Shown piece after piece: positions 50,804-59,040 of a stretch of DNA of 64,000 nt (position 1 is the first letter of the stretch; each line of letters starts with the position of its first letter). Location: assembly GCA_004551485.1 (NCBI GenBank), contig SBLD01000001.1, positions 62,001-126,000 of the forward strand, written 5' to 3'. The translations under genes were made by a program, and so were the position numbers. Origin of the DNA: Billgrantia azerbaijanica. Lineage in GTDB: Bacteria; Pseudomonadota; Gammaproteobacteria; Pseudomonadales; Halomonadaceae. The notes beneath the pieces are model-generated. The model was not told the origin of the DNA. It saw only the letters and a program-made list of their open reading frames with translations, and did no database searches.

Positions 50804-51513
50804 GCGCCGCGCCGATCCTGATCACCGGTGGCGCCCAGCGCCTGGGGCGCCACTGTGCCGAGCGGCTCGTCGACGACGGTCACCCGGTGATCGTCAGCTA
50901 CCGCCGCGAGAGGGAGGAATTGGCGGCGCTGCGCGAGCGGGGCATCGTCACCCTCCATGCCGACTTCGCGACGGAGGCGGGCATCCTCGACTTCATCGCC
51001 CGGCTGCGGGAAGCTGCGCCGGCGCTGCGGGCGATCGTGCACAACGCCAGCGACTGGGCGCCGGACAGCCGGGGCGAGGCGGCCGGAGCCGACTTCGAGC
51101 GGCTGTTCCGCATCCACATGCTGGCCCCCTACCTGATCAACCTGCACGCCCGCGAGTTGCTCGAGGCGTGCAGTGAGCCGCAGCGCGACATCGTGCACAT
51201 GACCGACTACGTGGTGCAGAAGGGCTCGCAGAAGCACGCCGCCTATGCGGCGACCAAGGCGGGGCTCGCCAACCTGACGCTCTCCTTCGCGGCAATGTAC
51301 GCCCCGTCGATCCAGGTCAATGCCATCGCCCCGGCGCTGATCATGTTGAATGAGGGCGACAGCGACGCCTACGTGGCCAAGGCCAAGGCCAAGTCGGCGA
51401 TGGAGATGGTCCCCGGCCCCGGGGTGATCTACCAGAGCCTGCGCTACCTGCTCGACAACCGCTACGTCACCGGCATCACCCTGCCGGTCGATGGCGGCCG
51501 CCACCTGCGCTAG
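50800..51513 (+). CDS. folM: Dihydromonapterin reductase-like SDR
   Basis: This 237-residue short-chain dehydrogenase best fits FolM, which reduces dihydromonapterin or dihydrofolate with NADPH. It shows TGGAQRLGRH (cofactor loop), HNASDWAPDS, the catalytic YAATK (Y and K), and the C-terminal TGITLPVDGGRHLR typical of this subgroup. Genes usually near folM (folE, folX) are not present. A decayed copy of its last 20 codons follows. Confidence 0.85.
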   Translation: MSAAPILITGGAQRLGRHCAERLVDDGHPVIVSYRREREELAALRERGIVTLHADFATEAGILDFIARLREAAPALRAIVHNASDWAPDSRGEAAGADFERLFRIHMLAPYLINLHARELLEACSEPQRDIVHMTDYVVQKGSQKHAAYAATKAGLANLTLSFAAMYAPSIQVNAIAPALIMLNEGDSDAYVAKAKAKSAMEMVPGPGVIYQSLRYLLDNRYVTGITLPVDGGRHLR

Positions 51514-51526
51514 CCTGCCGACCTTC

Positions 51527-51592
51527 CTCGACAACGCCGCCTTGGTCACCGGCATGACGTTGCCGGTCGATGGCGGTCGCCACCTTCGTTGA
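51527..51592 (+). pseudogene. Remnant duplicate of the folM 3' end
   Basis: Twenty-one codons in frame to a TGA stop encode LDNAALVTGMTLPVDGGRHL, followed by R. They nearly match the last codons of the gene just before (LLDNRYVTGITLPVDGGRHL). It has no start and no upstream body, so it is a leftover of a tandem duplication or a lost paralogue. Confidence 0.8.
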
Positions 51593-51667
51593 TCGCCCCG
51601 CTCGGTCGATGACCAGCGTCGCCTGGGGTAAACTGATGCCCCCCTGACGAGAAAAAGAGGTATTCCC

Positions 51668-51793
51668 ATGGCGCATCATGACGACTTTCGTGACGACAGC
51701 GGCCTGCCGTCGCTGCTGCTGGGCCTTGTGGTACTGGTGGGCATGAGCGCCCTGCCGGCGACCATCGGCTGGGTGCAGGTGTTCACCGGTTAA
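51668..51793 (+). CDS. Small single-pass membrane peptide
   Basis: A 41-codon ORF with a hydrophilic MAHHDDFRDDSGL start and one hydrophobic segment (about residues 14-31), ending GWVQVFTG. It starts behind AAAGAGG and ends 63 nt before the first leader ORF. Composition and ribosome site suggest a real small protein, but I do not recognise the family. Confidence 0.55.
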   Translation: MAHHDDFRDDSGLPSLLLGLVVLVGMSALPATIGWVQVFTG

Positions 51794-51803
51794 GGCGAGC
51801 CCC

Positions 51804-51832
51804 TTGCCAAGCCCGCGGCGATGCGGCACGAT
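51804..51832 (+). promoter_or_regulatory. Candidate promoter of the aromatic leader / DAHP synthase unit
   Basis: TTGCCA (51804-51809, five of six consensus) and CACGAT (51827-51832, weak) are 17 nt apart, about 25 nt upstream of the leader-1 start codon. The -10 is poor, so another promoter or an activator may be involved. Confidence 0.4.
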
Positions 51833-51856
51833 GACGGCAGACTTCAGGAGAGCCCC

Positions 51857-51982
51857 ATGACCCGACAGCCCCTCGCCACGCCCGTTTCCCTCGCCGCCCT
51901 GCGCGGTGTCGAGGGCGGGGCGCGACGCGGCTATTGGTTTGGCTACTGGTTTATCCCCGGTGTGCCGGTGGCCGTGTCCTGA
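51857..51982 (+). CDS. Aromatic leader peptide 1 (attenuator)
   Basis: A 41-codon ORF begins at ATG 51857 behind an AGGAG site 6 nt upstream. Residues 26-32 are YWFGYWF: two each of Tyr, Trp and Phe in seven codons. No ordinary protein domain fits this small peptide. A hairpin-terminator begins 51 nt after the stop codon. The layout matches a transcription-attenuation leader in which a ribosome stalled for any charged aromatic tRNA would alter RNA folding. This is inferred from sequence; no test was run. Confidence 0.85.
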   Translation: MTRQPLATPVSLAALRGVEGGARRGYWFGYWFIPGVPVAVS

Positions 51983-52030
51983 ACGCAACAGCGACATCGC
52001 CGGGAGGCACACCCCACCAGGGCCGCCTCC
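51970..52030 (+). promoter_or_regulatory. Alternative RNA pairings between leader 1 and the terminator
   Basis: Hairpin A pairs 51970-51978 with 51993-52001 (8 of 9 pairs, one C-C mismatch, one G-U). Hairpin B pairs GGAGGC (52003-52008) with GCCTCC (52025-52030). A candidate antiterminator pairs 52020-52027 with 52048-52055 (7 of 8), using the terminator loop. Found by eye; folding is needed. Confidence 0.45.
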
Positions 52031-52033
52031 GCA

Positions 52034-52075
52034 CAGAACCCCCGGACGGCTGCCCGCCCGGGGGTTCTGCGTTTT
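52034..52075 (+). terminator. Attenuator terminator between leader 1 and leader 2
   Basis: CAGAACCCCCGG (52034-52045) and CCGGGGGTTCTG (52058-52069) are a perfect 12-bp stem with a 12-nt loop, followed by CG and TTTT (52072-52075). It is the strongest intrinsic terminator in this stretch, and it sits upstream of the enzyme gene rather than after a gene, as an attenuator does. Confidence 0.9.
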
Positions 52076-52120
52076 CGGCCCGGTCCGCGAAACCGAGACT
52101 CGACAGCAAGGAGAGGCACC

Positions 52121-52285
52121 ATGACCGCACCCATCGCCTTCGCCATTCGCCCGCTGACCGGCTTCGCTGGCTATTACGGCTATTGGCGATTTAGCGAGCT
52201 GCGGTCGGTCCAGTGCGCCACCTCCGACCGTGAGACTGCCGGTGGCATGACCTCGACACGATGTTTGCCGACCTCACGGAGTTGA
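52121..52285 (+). CDS. Aromatic leader peptide 2, coupled to DAHP synthase
   Basis: A 54-codon ORF behind a GGAGAGG site. Residues 15-24 read FAGYYGYWRF: Phe15, Tyr18, Tyr19, Tyr21, Trp22, Phe24. The stop codon ends 5 nt before the DAHP synthase ATG in another frame, so re-initiation or coupling is likely. It shares the 10-mer CGGCTATTGG with leader 1 (51928-51937 and 52177-52186) over the aromatic codons. No T-run terminator follows. A 7-bp hairpin (52202-52208 / 52224-52230) begins 9 nt after the Phe24 codon. Confidence 0.75.
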   Translation: MTAPIAFAIRPLTGFAGYYGYWRFSELRSVQCATSDRETAGGMTSTRCLPTSRS

Positions 52286-52290
52286 ACGCC

Positions 52291-53358
52291 ATGAACGCCC
52301 CGCTTTCCCTGGCCGAGCGCCAGCCCGTTGCCACCCCCACTGACATGCGCCGCGAGACGCGGCTGCCGACCCCCGCCGAGCTGCACGCCCGGCTGCCCCT
52401 CGCCCCCGAACTCGCCGCGCGTATCGCGGCGCAGCGCGACGCCGTGCGGCGCATCGTCAGCGGTGACGACGACCGCCTGCTGGTGGTGGTCGGCCCCTGC
52501 TCGATCCACGACCCGGCCGCCGCCCTGGCGTACGCCCGCCGCCTCGCCGCGCTGGCGCCCGCCATCTCCGACCGGCTGCTGCCGGTAATGCGCGTCTACG
52601 TCGAGAAGCCGCGCACCACGGTGGGTTGGAAGGGGCTCGCCTACGACCCGGACCTCGATGGCAGCGGCGACATGGCGCGCGGCCTCACCCTCTCGCGCCA
52701 ACTGATGCGCGAGGTCGCCGCGCTCGGCCTGCCGGTGGCCACCGAGCTGCTGCAGCCGATGCTTGCCCCCTACCTGGACGACCTGCTGGCCTGGGTGGCG
52801 ATCGGCGCGCGCACCACCGAATCGCAACTGCACCGCGAGCTGGCCAGCGGCCTCGACGCCGCCGTGGGCTTCAAGAACGCCACCGGCGGCGAGCTGCAGG
52901 TGGCGCTGGACGCCATGCGCTCGGCGGCCCACCCGCACCAGCACTTCGCCCTGGACGCGGCCGGCCATCCGGTGGTGCGCGACACCGCCGGCAACCCTCA
53001 CACCCACGTGGTGCTGCGCGGCGGTCGCAGCGGCCCGAACCACGACGCCGCCTCGGTGCGGGCGGCCCGCGAGGCGCTGGCGGCCGCCGGGCTCAAGGCG
53101 CGCCTGATGGTGGACTGCAGCCACGCCAACGCGTGCAAGGACCATCGGCGCCAGGCGGCGGTGCTGCGCGACGTGCTCGCCCAGCGCCGCGCCGGCGAGC
53201 GCTCGCTGGCCGGGGTGATGCTCGAGAGCCACCTCAACGAGGGCAAGCAGCCGCTCGAGCGGGAGCGGCTGCGCTACGGCGTCTCCATCACCGATGCCTG
53301 CCTGGGCTGGGAGGAGACCGAGGCACTGCTGTGCGAGGCCGCCGAGCAGCTGCGCTGA
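52291..53358 (+). CDS. 3-deoxy-7-phosphoheptulonate (DAHP) synthase, class I
   Basis: DAHP synthase condenses PEP and erythrose 4-phosphate, entering the shikimate pathway to Phe, Tyr and Trp. The 355-residue class I enzyme has VVVGPCSIHDP, the VEKPRTTVGWKG segment and the metal-site motif VDCSHANACKD. I start it at ATG 52291 (GGAG site 9 nt upstream) rather than the in-frame ATG at 52261, which has a poor site and lies inside leader 2. Which aromatic product inhibits it cannot be read here; E. coli has three such paralogues (aroF, aroG, aroH). Two aromatic leaders precede it. Confidence 0.93.
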   Translation: MNAPLSLAERQPVATPTDMRRETRLPTPAELHARLPLAPELAARIAAQRDAVRRIVSGDDDRLLVVVGPCSIHDPAAALAYARRLAALAPAISDRLLPVMRVYVEKPRTTVGWKGLAYDPDLDGSGDMARGLTLSRQLMREVAALGLPVATELLQPMLAPYLDDLLAWVAIGARTTESQLHRELASGLDAAVGFKNATGGELQVALDAMRSAAHPHQHFALDAAGHPVVRDTAGNPHTHVVLRGGRSGPNHDAASVRAAREALAAAGLKARLMVDCSHANACKDHRRQAAVLRDVLAQRRAGERSLAGVMLESHLNEGKQPLERERLRYGVSITDACLGWEETEALLCEAAEQLR

Positions 53359-53406
53359 GTCGCCACCACCGTGAGCGGCGCCGGAACCAGTGGTTGGCCC
53401 TGTACC

Positions 53407-53450
53407 CGGGCGGACGATGTCGGGATAATCCCGCCAGTCCCGTCCGCCCG
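53407..53450 (+). promoter_or_regulatory. Nested inverted repeats in the 5' region of the DUF3087 gene
   Basis: CGGGCGGAC (53407-53415) and GTCCGCCCG (53442-53450) pair perfectly and enclose CGGGAT / ATCCCG (53421-53433). The outer arm abuts the GAGGAG ribosome site at 53450-53455. It could be a terminator of the DAHP synthase transcript, an operator, or a translation-control hairpin. Confidence 0.45.
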
Positions 53451-53461
53451 AGGAGCCCCGC

Positions 53462-53974
53462 ATGCCATTTCGCTTCGAAGACCACGACCCGGAGACCTAC
53501 CGGCGCAAGGCGCGCTTCGTCGCCGTGGCCATGGCCGCCCAGTTCATCGTCTTCGGGGTGGTGTTCGCGCAGCTGCTCACCGCCAACTTTGGCTCCAGCC
53601 TGTGGCTCAACGCCCTGGGCGTGTTCCTGGGGCTGCTGGCCACCAGCCTGGTGTTCGCCGTGCTGCGCGAGCGTCCCTGGATGGCCGACATGCGCTACGC
53701 CTGGCAGCTCAAGCACCATCTTGCGCGCCTCAGCAGTCATCTCTCGACCCTGCGCCGGGCCGTGGAGGAGGGCGACGACGTCGCCCTGCACCTGCTCACT
53801 TCCTACCACCAGGGCATGGCGCAGCTCGCCGAGCTCGACGGCCGCACCCTCGACGACGACAGCGAACGGGCGGCCGAACGGGTATGGGTGCGCGGGCTGC
53901 GTCGCGACAGGGGGCTACCCGAGCGGGTCGAGGGGTTCGACCCCGAGGAACTGCGCGCCTTCCGCCAGAGGTAA
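53462..53974 (+). CDS. DUF3087 family membrane protein
   Basis: A 170-residue protein with two predicted transmembrane segments (about residues 22-44 and 48-67) and a hydrophilic, charged C-terminal half rich in Arg and Glu. This pattern fits the DUF3087 family. Function is unknown. It lies convergent with ppk1, with only 3 nt between the two stop codons, which may be chance. Confidence 0.7.
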   Translation: MPFRFEDHDPETYRRKARFVAVAMAAQFIVFGVVFAQLLTANFGSSLWLNALGVFLGLLATSLVFAVLRERPWMADMRYAWQLKHHLARLSSHLSTLRRAVEEGDDVALHLLTSYHQGMAQLAELDGRTLDDDSERAAERVWVRGLRRDRGLPERVEGFDPEELRAFRQR

Positions 53975-53977
53975 GGC

Positions 53978-56224
53978 TCAGGCCTTCGCGGCGTAGGCGT
54001 AGAGCAGCGTCTCCTGGGCGCTGATCGGGGCGCTGTCGCCGGGCTGCGGGCGGCGGTAGGTGCCGTCGGGCTGCAGGAGCCAGCTCTGGCAGTTGTCCAC
54101 CAGGTAGGTCTCCAGATCCTTGCGCACCCGGGCGGCGAGCTTCCTGTCGCGCAGCGGAAAGGCCGTCTCCACGCGGTGGAACATGTTGCGCGCCATGAAG
54201 TCGGCGCTGGAGCCCCAGGTCTCCGGCTTGCCGTCGTTGTGGAAGTGGAAGACGCGGGTGTGCTCGAGGAAGCGGCCGATGATCGAGCGCACGCGGATGG
54301 TCTCCGAGATCCCCGGCACGCCGGGGCGCAGGCAGCACATGCCGCGGATGATCAGGTCACACTCCACCCCGGCCCGGGAGGCGCGGTAGAGCGCCTGGAT
54401 CAGCTTGGGCTCGGTGAGGGAGTTGCACTTGATGATCAGGCGCGCGTCGCGCCCGCGGCGGGCATGCTCCGCCTCGCGGTCGATCATCGCCACCAGTTGC
54501 TCGTGGAGGGTGAAGGGGGCGTGCAGCAGACGGTCGATGTGGCGGGCGCGGCCCATGCCGGAGAGCTGCTGGAAGACCTTGTGCACGTCGGCGCACAGCG
54601 TCCGGTCGGCGGTCAGCAGGCTGTAGTCGGTGTAGAGCTTGGCCGTGCGGGAATGGTAGTTGCCGGTGCCGAGATGGGCGTAGTGGCGCAGCTTGCCGCG
54701 CTCGCGACGCACGATGTGCATCATCTTGGCGTGGGTCTTGTAGGCCATCACGCCGTAGATGACGATGGCACCGGCCTCCTGCAGCCGCGAGGCCAGCGCC
54801 AGGTTGTCGGCCTCGTCGAAGCGCGCGCGCAGCTCGATCACCACCGTGACTTCCTTGCCATTGGCGGCGGCTTCCACCAGGGCCGTGACGATGGCGGAGT
54901 CGGCCCCGGTGCGGTAGAGCGTCTGCTTGATGGCCAGCACGTCGGGGTCGCGTGCCGCCTCGCGCAGCAGGTCCTCCACCGGCGAGAAGGCCTGGAAGGG
55001 GTGGTGGAGCAGGATGTCGCCCTCGGCGATGGCGGCGAACAGGCTCTCCTTGCGCAGCAGCGGCTTGGGCAGGCCGGGGGTGAAGGGGCGGTAGAGCAGG
55101 TCGGGGCGGTCGACCTCGCCGAGGACCGACATCATGCGCGTCAGGTTGACCGGGCCGTTGACCCGGTAGAGGTCCGTCTCCCCGAGTTCGAACTGCTTGA
55201 GCAGGAAGCTCGCGAGCGCCTCGGGGCAGTTGTCGGCCACCTCCAGGCGCACCCCGCTGCCATAGCGCCGCGCGAGCAGTTCGCCGCGCAGCGCCGAGGC
55301 CAGGTCGGAGACCTCCTCCGGGTCCACCGAGAGGTCGGCGTTGCGGGTCAGGCGGAACTGGTAGAGGCCGCGCACCGCCATGCCGGGGAACACCTCCTCG
55401 GCGTGGGCATGGATCATCGAGGAGAGGAACACGAACTCGCGGAAGCCCTCCTCGCACAGCGCCTCGGGCAGGGCGATCACCCGCGGTAGCGAGCGCGGGG
55501 CGGGAAGGATGGCCATCCCCCCTTCACGACCGAAGGCGTCCTTGCCCTCGAGCTCGACGATGAAGTTGAGGCTCTTGTTGACCAGCCGCGGAAAGGGGTG
55601 CGAGGGATCGAGCCCGATGGGACTGATCACCGGCATGATCTCGGCTTCGAAGTAGTCGCGCACCCAGGCACCCTGTGCCTCGGTCCATTCGGTGCGGCGG
55701 CGGAAGCGCAGCCCCTGGGCCTCCAGGGCGGGAATCAGCGAGTCGTTGAGAATCTGGTACTGGCGTGCCACCTGGGCGTGGGCCAGTTCGCTGATTTCGG
55801 CGAGCACCGAGCGTGGCGAACGGCCGTCGGCCCCGGTCGACTCGTCGCCCAGGGCGATCTGATGCTTGAGCCCGGCCACGCGGATCTCGAAGAACTCGTC
55901 GAGGTTCGACGAGAAGATCAGCAGGAACATCAACCGGTTGAGAAGCGGGTGCGCCTCGTCCAGGGCCTGCTCGAGCACGCGGATGTTGAACTGCAGGTGG
56001 GAGAGCTCGCGGTTGAAGTAGAGGCTCGGGTCGCCGAGGTCGGCTTCCGGGTCGGGAATCGCCTTGGGCTTGATGCCGGTGCCGGTCTGGTTGAGGCGCG
56101 GCGTGACCGGCTCGCCGGGCGAGTCGGCTGCTGTTGGCACGCTCGCTTCGCGGGCGGAATCCTGGGCCGGCGCCGACGGGGTCGGCGCGCGGTGGGACAT
56201 AGCGGGGCTGTGCGAGTCTTCCAT
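53978..56224 (-). CDS. ppk1: Polyphosphate kinase 1
   Basis: Ppk1 polymerises ATP gamma-phosphate into polyphosphate. The 748-residue protein starts with a hydrophilic region of about 50 residues, then the family core (YFNRELSHLQFNIRVLEQA). The catalytic histidine region is YKTHAKMMHIVRRE near residue 495, and the second conserved one is GNYHSRTAKLYTDYSL. It follows hemB by about 47 nt on the minus strand. An alternative start at 56200 (MSHRAP) is possible. E. coli pairs ppk with ppx, but here ppx is elsewhere. Confidence 0.96.
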   Translation of the reverse strand: MEDSHSPAMSHRAPTPSAPAQDSAREASVPTAADSPGEPVTPRLNQTGTGIKPKAIPDPEADLGDPSLYFNRELSHLQFNIRVLEQALDEAHPLLNRLMFLLIFSSNLDEFFEIRVAGLKHQIALGDESTGADGRSPRSVLAEISELAHAQVARQYQILNDSLIPALEAQGLRFRRRTEWTEAQGAWVRDYFEAEIMPVISPIGLDPSHPFPRLVNKSLNFIVELEGKDAFGREGGMAILPAPRSLPRVIALPEALCEEGFREFVFLSSMIHAHAEEVFPGMAVRGLYQFRLTRNADLSVDPEEVSDLASALRGELLARRYGSGVRLEVADNCPEALASFLLKQFELGETDLYRVNGPVNLTRMMSVLGEVDRPDLLYRPFTPGLPKPLLRKESLFAAIAEGDILLHHPFQAFSPVEDLLREAARDPDVLAIKQTLYRTGADSAIVTALVEAAANGKEVTVVIELRARFDEADNLALASRLQEAGAIVIYGVMAYKTHAKMMHIVRRERGKLRHYAHLGTGNYHSRTAKLYTDYSLLTADRTLCADVHKVFQQLSGMGRARHIDRLLHAPFTLHEQLVAMIDREAEHARRGRDARLIIKCNSLTEPKLIQALYRASRAGVECDLIIRGMCCLRPGVPGISETIRVRSIIGRFLEHTRVFHFHNDGKPETWGSSADFMARNMFHRVETAFPLRDRKLAARVRKDLETYLVDNCQSWLLQPDGTYRRPQPGDSAPISAQETLLYAYAAKA

Positions 56225-56271
56225 GGTCTCTCTCTAATGTGTCAGCGGACCGGAAGGGCACGGCCCTCCGG

Positions 56272-57321
<1,050 letters not shown>

Positions 57322-57404
57322 CTAGCGGCGGCGGATGACGGTTCGATGACAGGACTGGTCGTTGCCCGAGTATATCAGCGTCATTCGGTGCCGGAAGCCG
57401 CGTC

Positions 57405-57466
57405 TTGTCGCACCCCGCGCGACTCTCTACAGTGTGGCTTTTCAGGCTACAGTGTGGCTTTTCAGG
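57405..57466 (+). promoter_or_regulatory. elbB promoter with tandem 20-bp duplication
   Basis: CTACAGTGTGGCTTTTCAGG occurs twice, head to tail and identical (57427-57446, 57447-57466). TTGTCG (57405-57410) lies exactly 17 nt before TACAGT (57428-57433) of the first copy, and a second TACAGT is at 57448. The duplication may add a second -10 element. Confidence 0.6.
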
Positions 57467-57518
57467 CGACAGTTGCGGGCTTCCCCTCCGGGCGGGCCCT
57501 TCATTCAAGGAGAGAGGC

Positions 57519-58181
57519 ATGAGTAAACAGGTGGCGGTCATCCTGTCCGGGTGCGGCGTCCAGGATGGCTCGGAGATCTACGAGACGACGTTGACCCTGC
57601 TGCGGCTCGACCAGCTGGGCATCGGCTATCGCTGCTTTGCGCCGGACATCGCCCAGCACCACGTCATCGACCATTGCCGCGGCGAGGTGGCCGAGGGCGA
57701 GAGCCGCAACGTGCTGGTCGAGGCGGCGCGCCTGGCGCGCGGGGGCATCTCGCCGCTGGCCGAGCTGGAGGCCGATGACTTCGATGCGGTGATCCTGCCG
57801 GGGGGCTTCGGCGTGGCCAAGAACCTGTCGAACTTCGCCGAGGCCGGCAACGCCATGGAGCCGCTCGAGGCGCTGGTCGAGCCCGTCAGGGAATTTCACG
57901 AGGCGCGCAAGCCCATCGGCCTGATGTGCATCGCGCCGGCGCTGGCGCCCAAGCTGCTGGGCCCCGGCATCGCCGTGACGGTGGGGCACGACCCGGGGGT
58001 CGCCGGCGCCATCAGCGCCATGGGCGGGTTGCACCGCAGCTGCGGCGTCGAGGACATCGTGGTCGATTTCGAGAACCGCGTGGTGTCGACCCCCGCCTAC
58101 ATGCTGGCCACGCGCATCAGCGAGGCGGCCACCGGCATCTTCAAGCTGGTCGATCGCATCGACGAGCTGATGGATCTGTAG
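57519..58181 (+). CDS. elbB: Isoprenoid biosynthesis glyoxalase ElbB (DJ-1/PfpI family)
   Basis: ElbB is a DJ-1/PfpI-fold protein linked to isoprenoid metabolism in E. coli. The 220-residue protein has the nucleophile-elbow segment GLMCIAPALA (cysteine), an acidic glutamate earlier (DGSEIYETT), and the ending DELMDL. The AAGGAGAGAGG site fixes the ATG at 57519. It is convergent with tatC and divergent from hemB. Confidence 0.9.
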   Translation: MSKQVAVILSGCGVQDGSEIYETTLTLLRLDQLGIGYRCFAPDIAQHHVIDHCRGEVAEGESRNVLVEAARLARGGISPLAELEADDFDAVILPGGFGVAKNLSNFAEAGNAMEPLEALVEPVREFHEARKPIGLMCIAPALAPKLLGPGIAVTVGHDPGVAGAISAMGGLHRSCGVEDIVVDFENRVVSTPAYMLATRISEAATGIFKLVDRIDELMDL

Positions 58182-58204
58182 GCCCGGTACGGCAGATCAA
58201 CGGC

Positions 58205-58237
58205 AAGACGCCCGGGGGCAGGCCTCCCGGGCGTCTT
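58205..58237. terminator. Bidirectional terminator between elbB and tatC
   Basis: AAGACGCCCGGG (58205-58216) and CCCGGGCGTCTT (58226-58237) are a perfect 12-bp stem with a 9-nt loop, placed between convergent genes. AA on one side and TT on the other allow use from both directions. Confidence 0.85.
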
Positions 58238-58257
58238 CGTCTGCCCCGCCTGCGGGC

Positions 58258-59040
58258 TCAGGTCTCGTCGCGCTCGGCGTCCTCGTCCTCCTCGCTCTGG
58301 CGACGGCGGTGGCGCACCAGCCGACCGAACAGGATTCCCACCTCGTAGAGCAGGTACATGGGCACTGCCAGCAGGCTCTGCGAGATCACGTCCGGCGGGG
58401 TGAGCAGCATGCCCACCACGAAGCAGCCGAGGATGACGTAGGGCCGCTTGCGCGACAGGCTCTCCACCGTGGTCGCGCCCGAGGCGATCAGCAGGAAGGT
58501 GGCGATGGGGATCTCGAAGGCCACGCCGAAGGCGAAGAAGAGCTTGAGGACGAAGTTGAGGTACTGGTTGATGTCGGTCATCACCGCCACGTTCTCCGGC
58601 CCGGTCTGAGTGAAGAACTCGAACAGCAGTGGGAAGACCACGAAGTAGGCGAAGGCCGCCCCGGCGTAGAAGAGCGCCACGCTGGAGGCCAGTATCGGCA
58701 GGGCCAGCGCCTTCTCGTTGTCGTAGAGGCCGGGCGCCACGAAGGCCCAGGCCTGGTGCAGTACGTAGGGGATGGCGGCGAACACCGCCACCACCAGGGT
58801 CAGCTTGAAGGGGGCCAGGAACGGTGAGGCCACCTCGGTGGCGATCATCTGCGAGCCTTCCGGCAGCAGCGCCATCAGCGGCTGTGCCACGAAGGTGTAG
58901 ATGTCGTTGGCGAAGGCGTAGAGGCCGAGGAAGATGACCAGGATCGCCACCACCGCGCGCAGCAGGCGCGAGCGCAGCTCCACCAGGTGCTCGATCAGCG
59001 GCGCCTGGGCCAGGTCCGGCTTGTTGTCGGAGTCGCTCAT
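58258..59040 (-). CDS. tatC: Sec-independent protein translocase TatC
   Basis: TatC recognises twin-arginine signal peptides in the inner membrane. The 260-residue polytopic protein shows HLVELRSRLLRA at the start (cytoplasmic conserved segment) and several hydrophobic segments with FVVFPLLFEFFTQTGPENV. It overlaps tatB by 4 nt. It ends the run tatA-tatB-tatC. Confidence 0.97.
   Translation of the reverse strand: MSDSDNKPDLAQAPLIEHLVELRSRLLRAVVAILVIFLGLYAFANDIYTFVAQPLMALLPEGSQMIATEVASPFLAPFKLTLVVAVFAAIPYVLHQAWAFVAPGLYDNEKALALPILASSVALFYAGAAFAYFVVFPLLFEFFTQTGPENVAVMTDINQYLNFVLKLFFAFGVAFEIPIATFLLIASGATTVESLSRKRPYVILGCFVVGMLLTPPDVISQSLLAVPMYLLYEVGILFGRLVRHRRRQSEEDEDAERDET

Noticed and set aside
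51857-52285. Leader ORFs read as one N-terminally extended protein of DAHP synthase
   Set aside because: The two leaders and the enzyme are in different frames, each has its own ribosome site, and a terminator lies between them.
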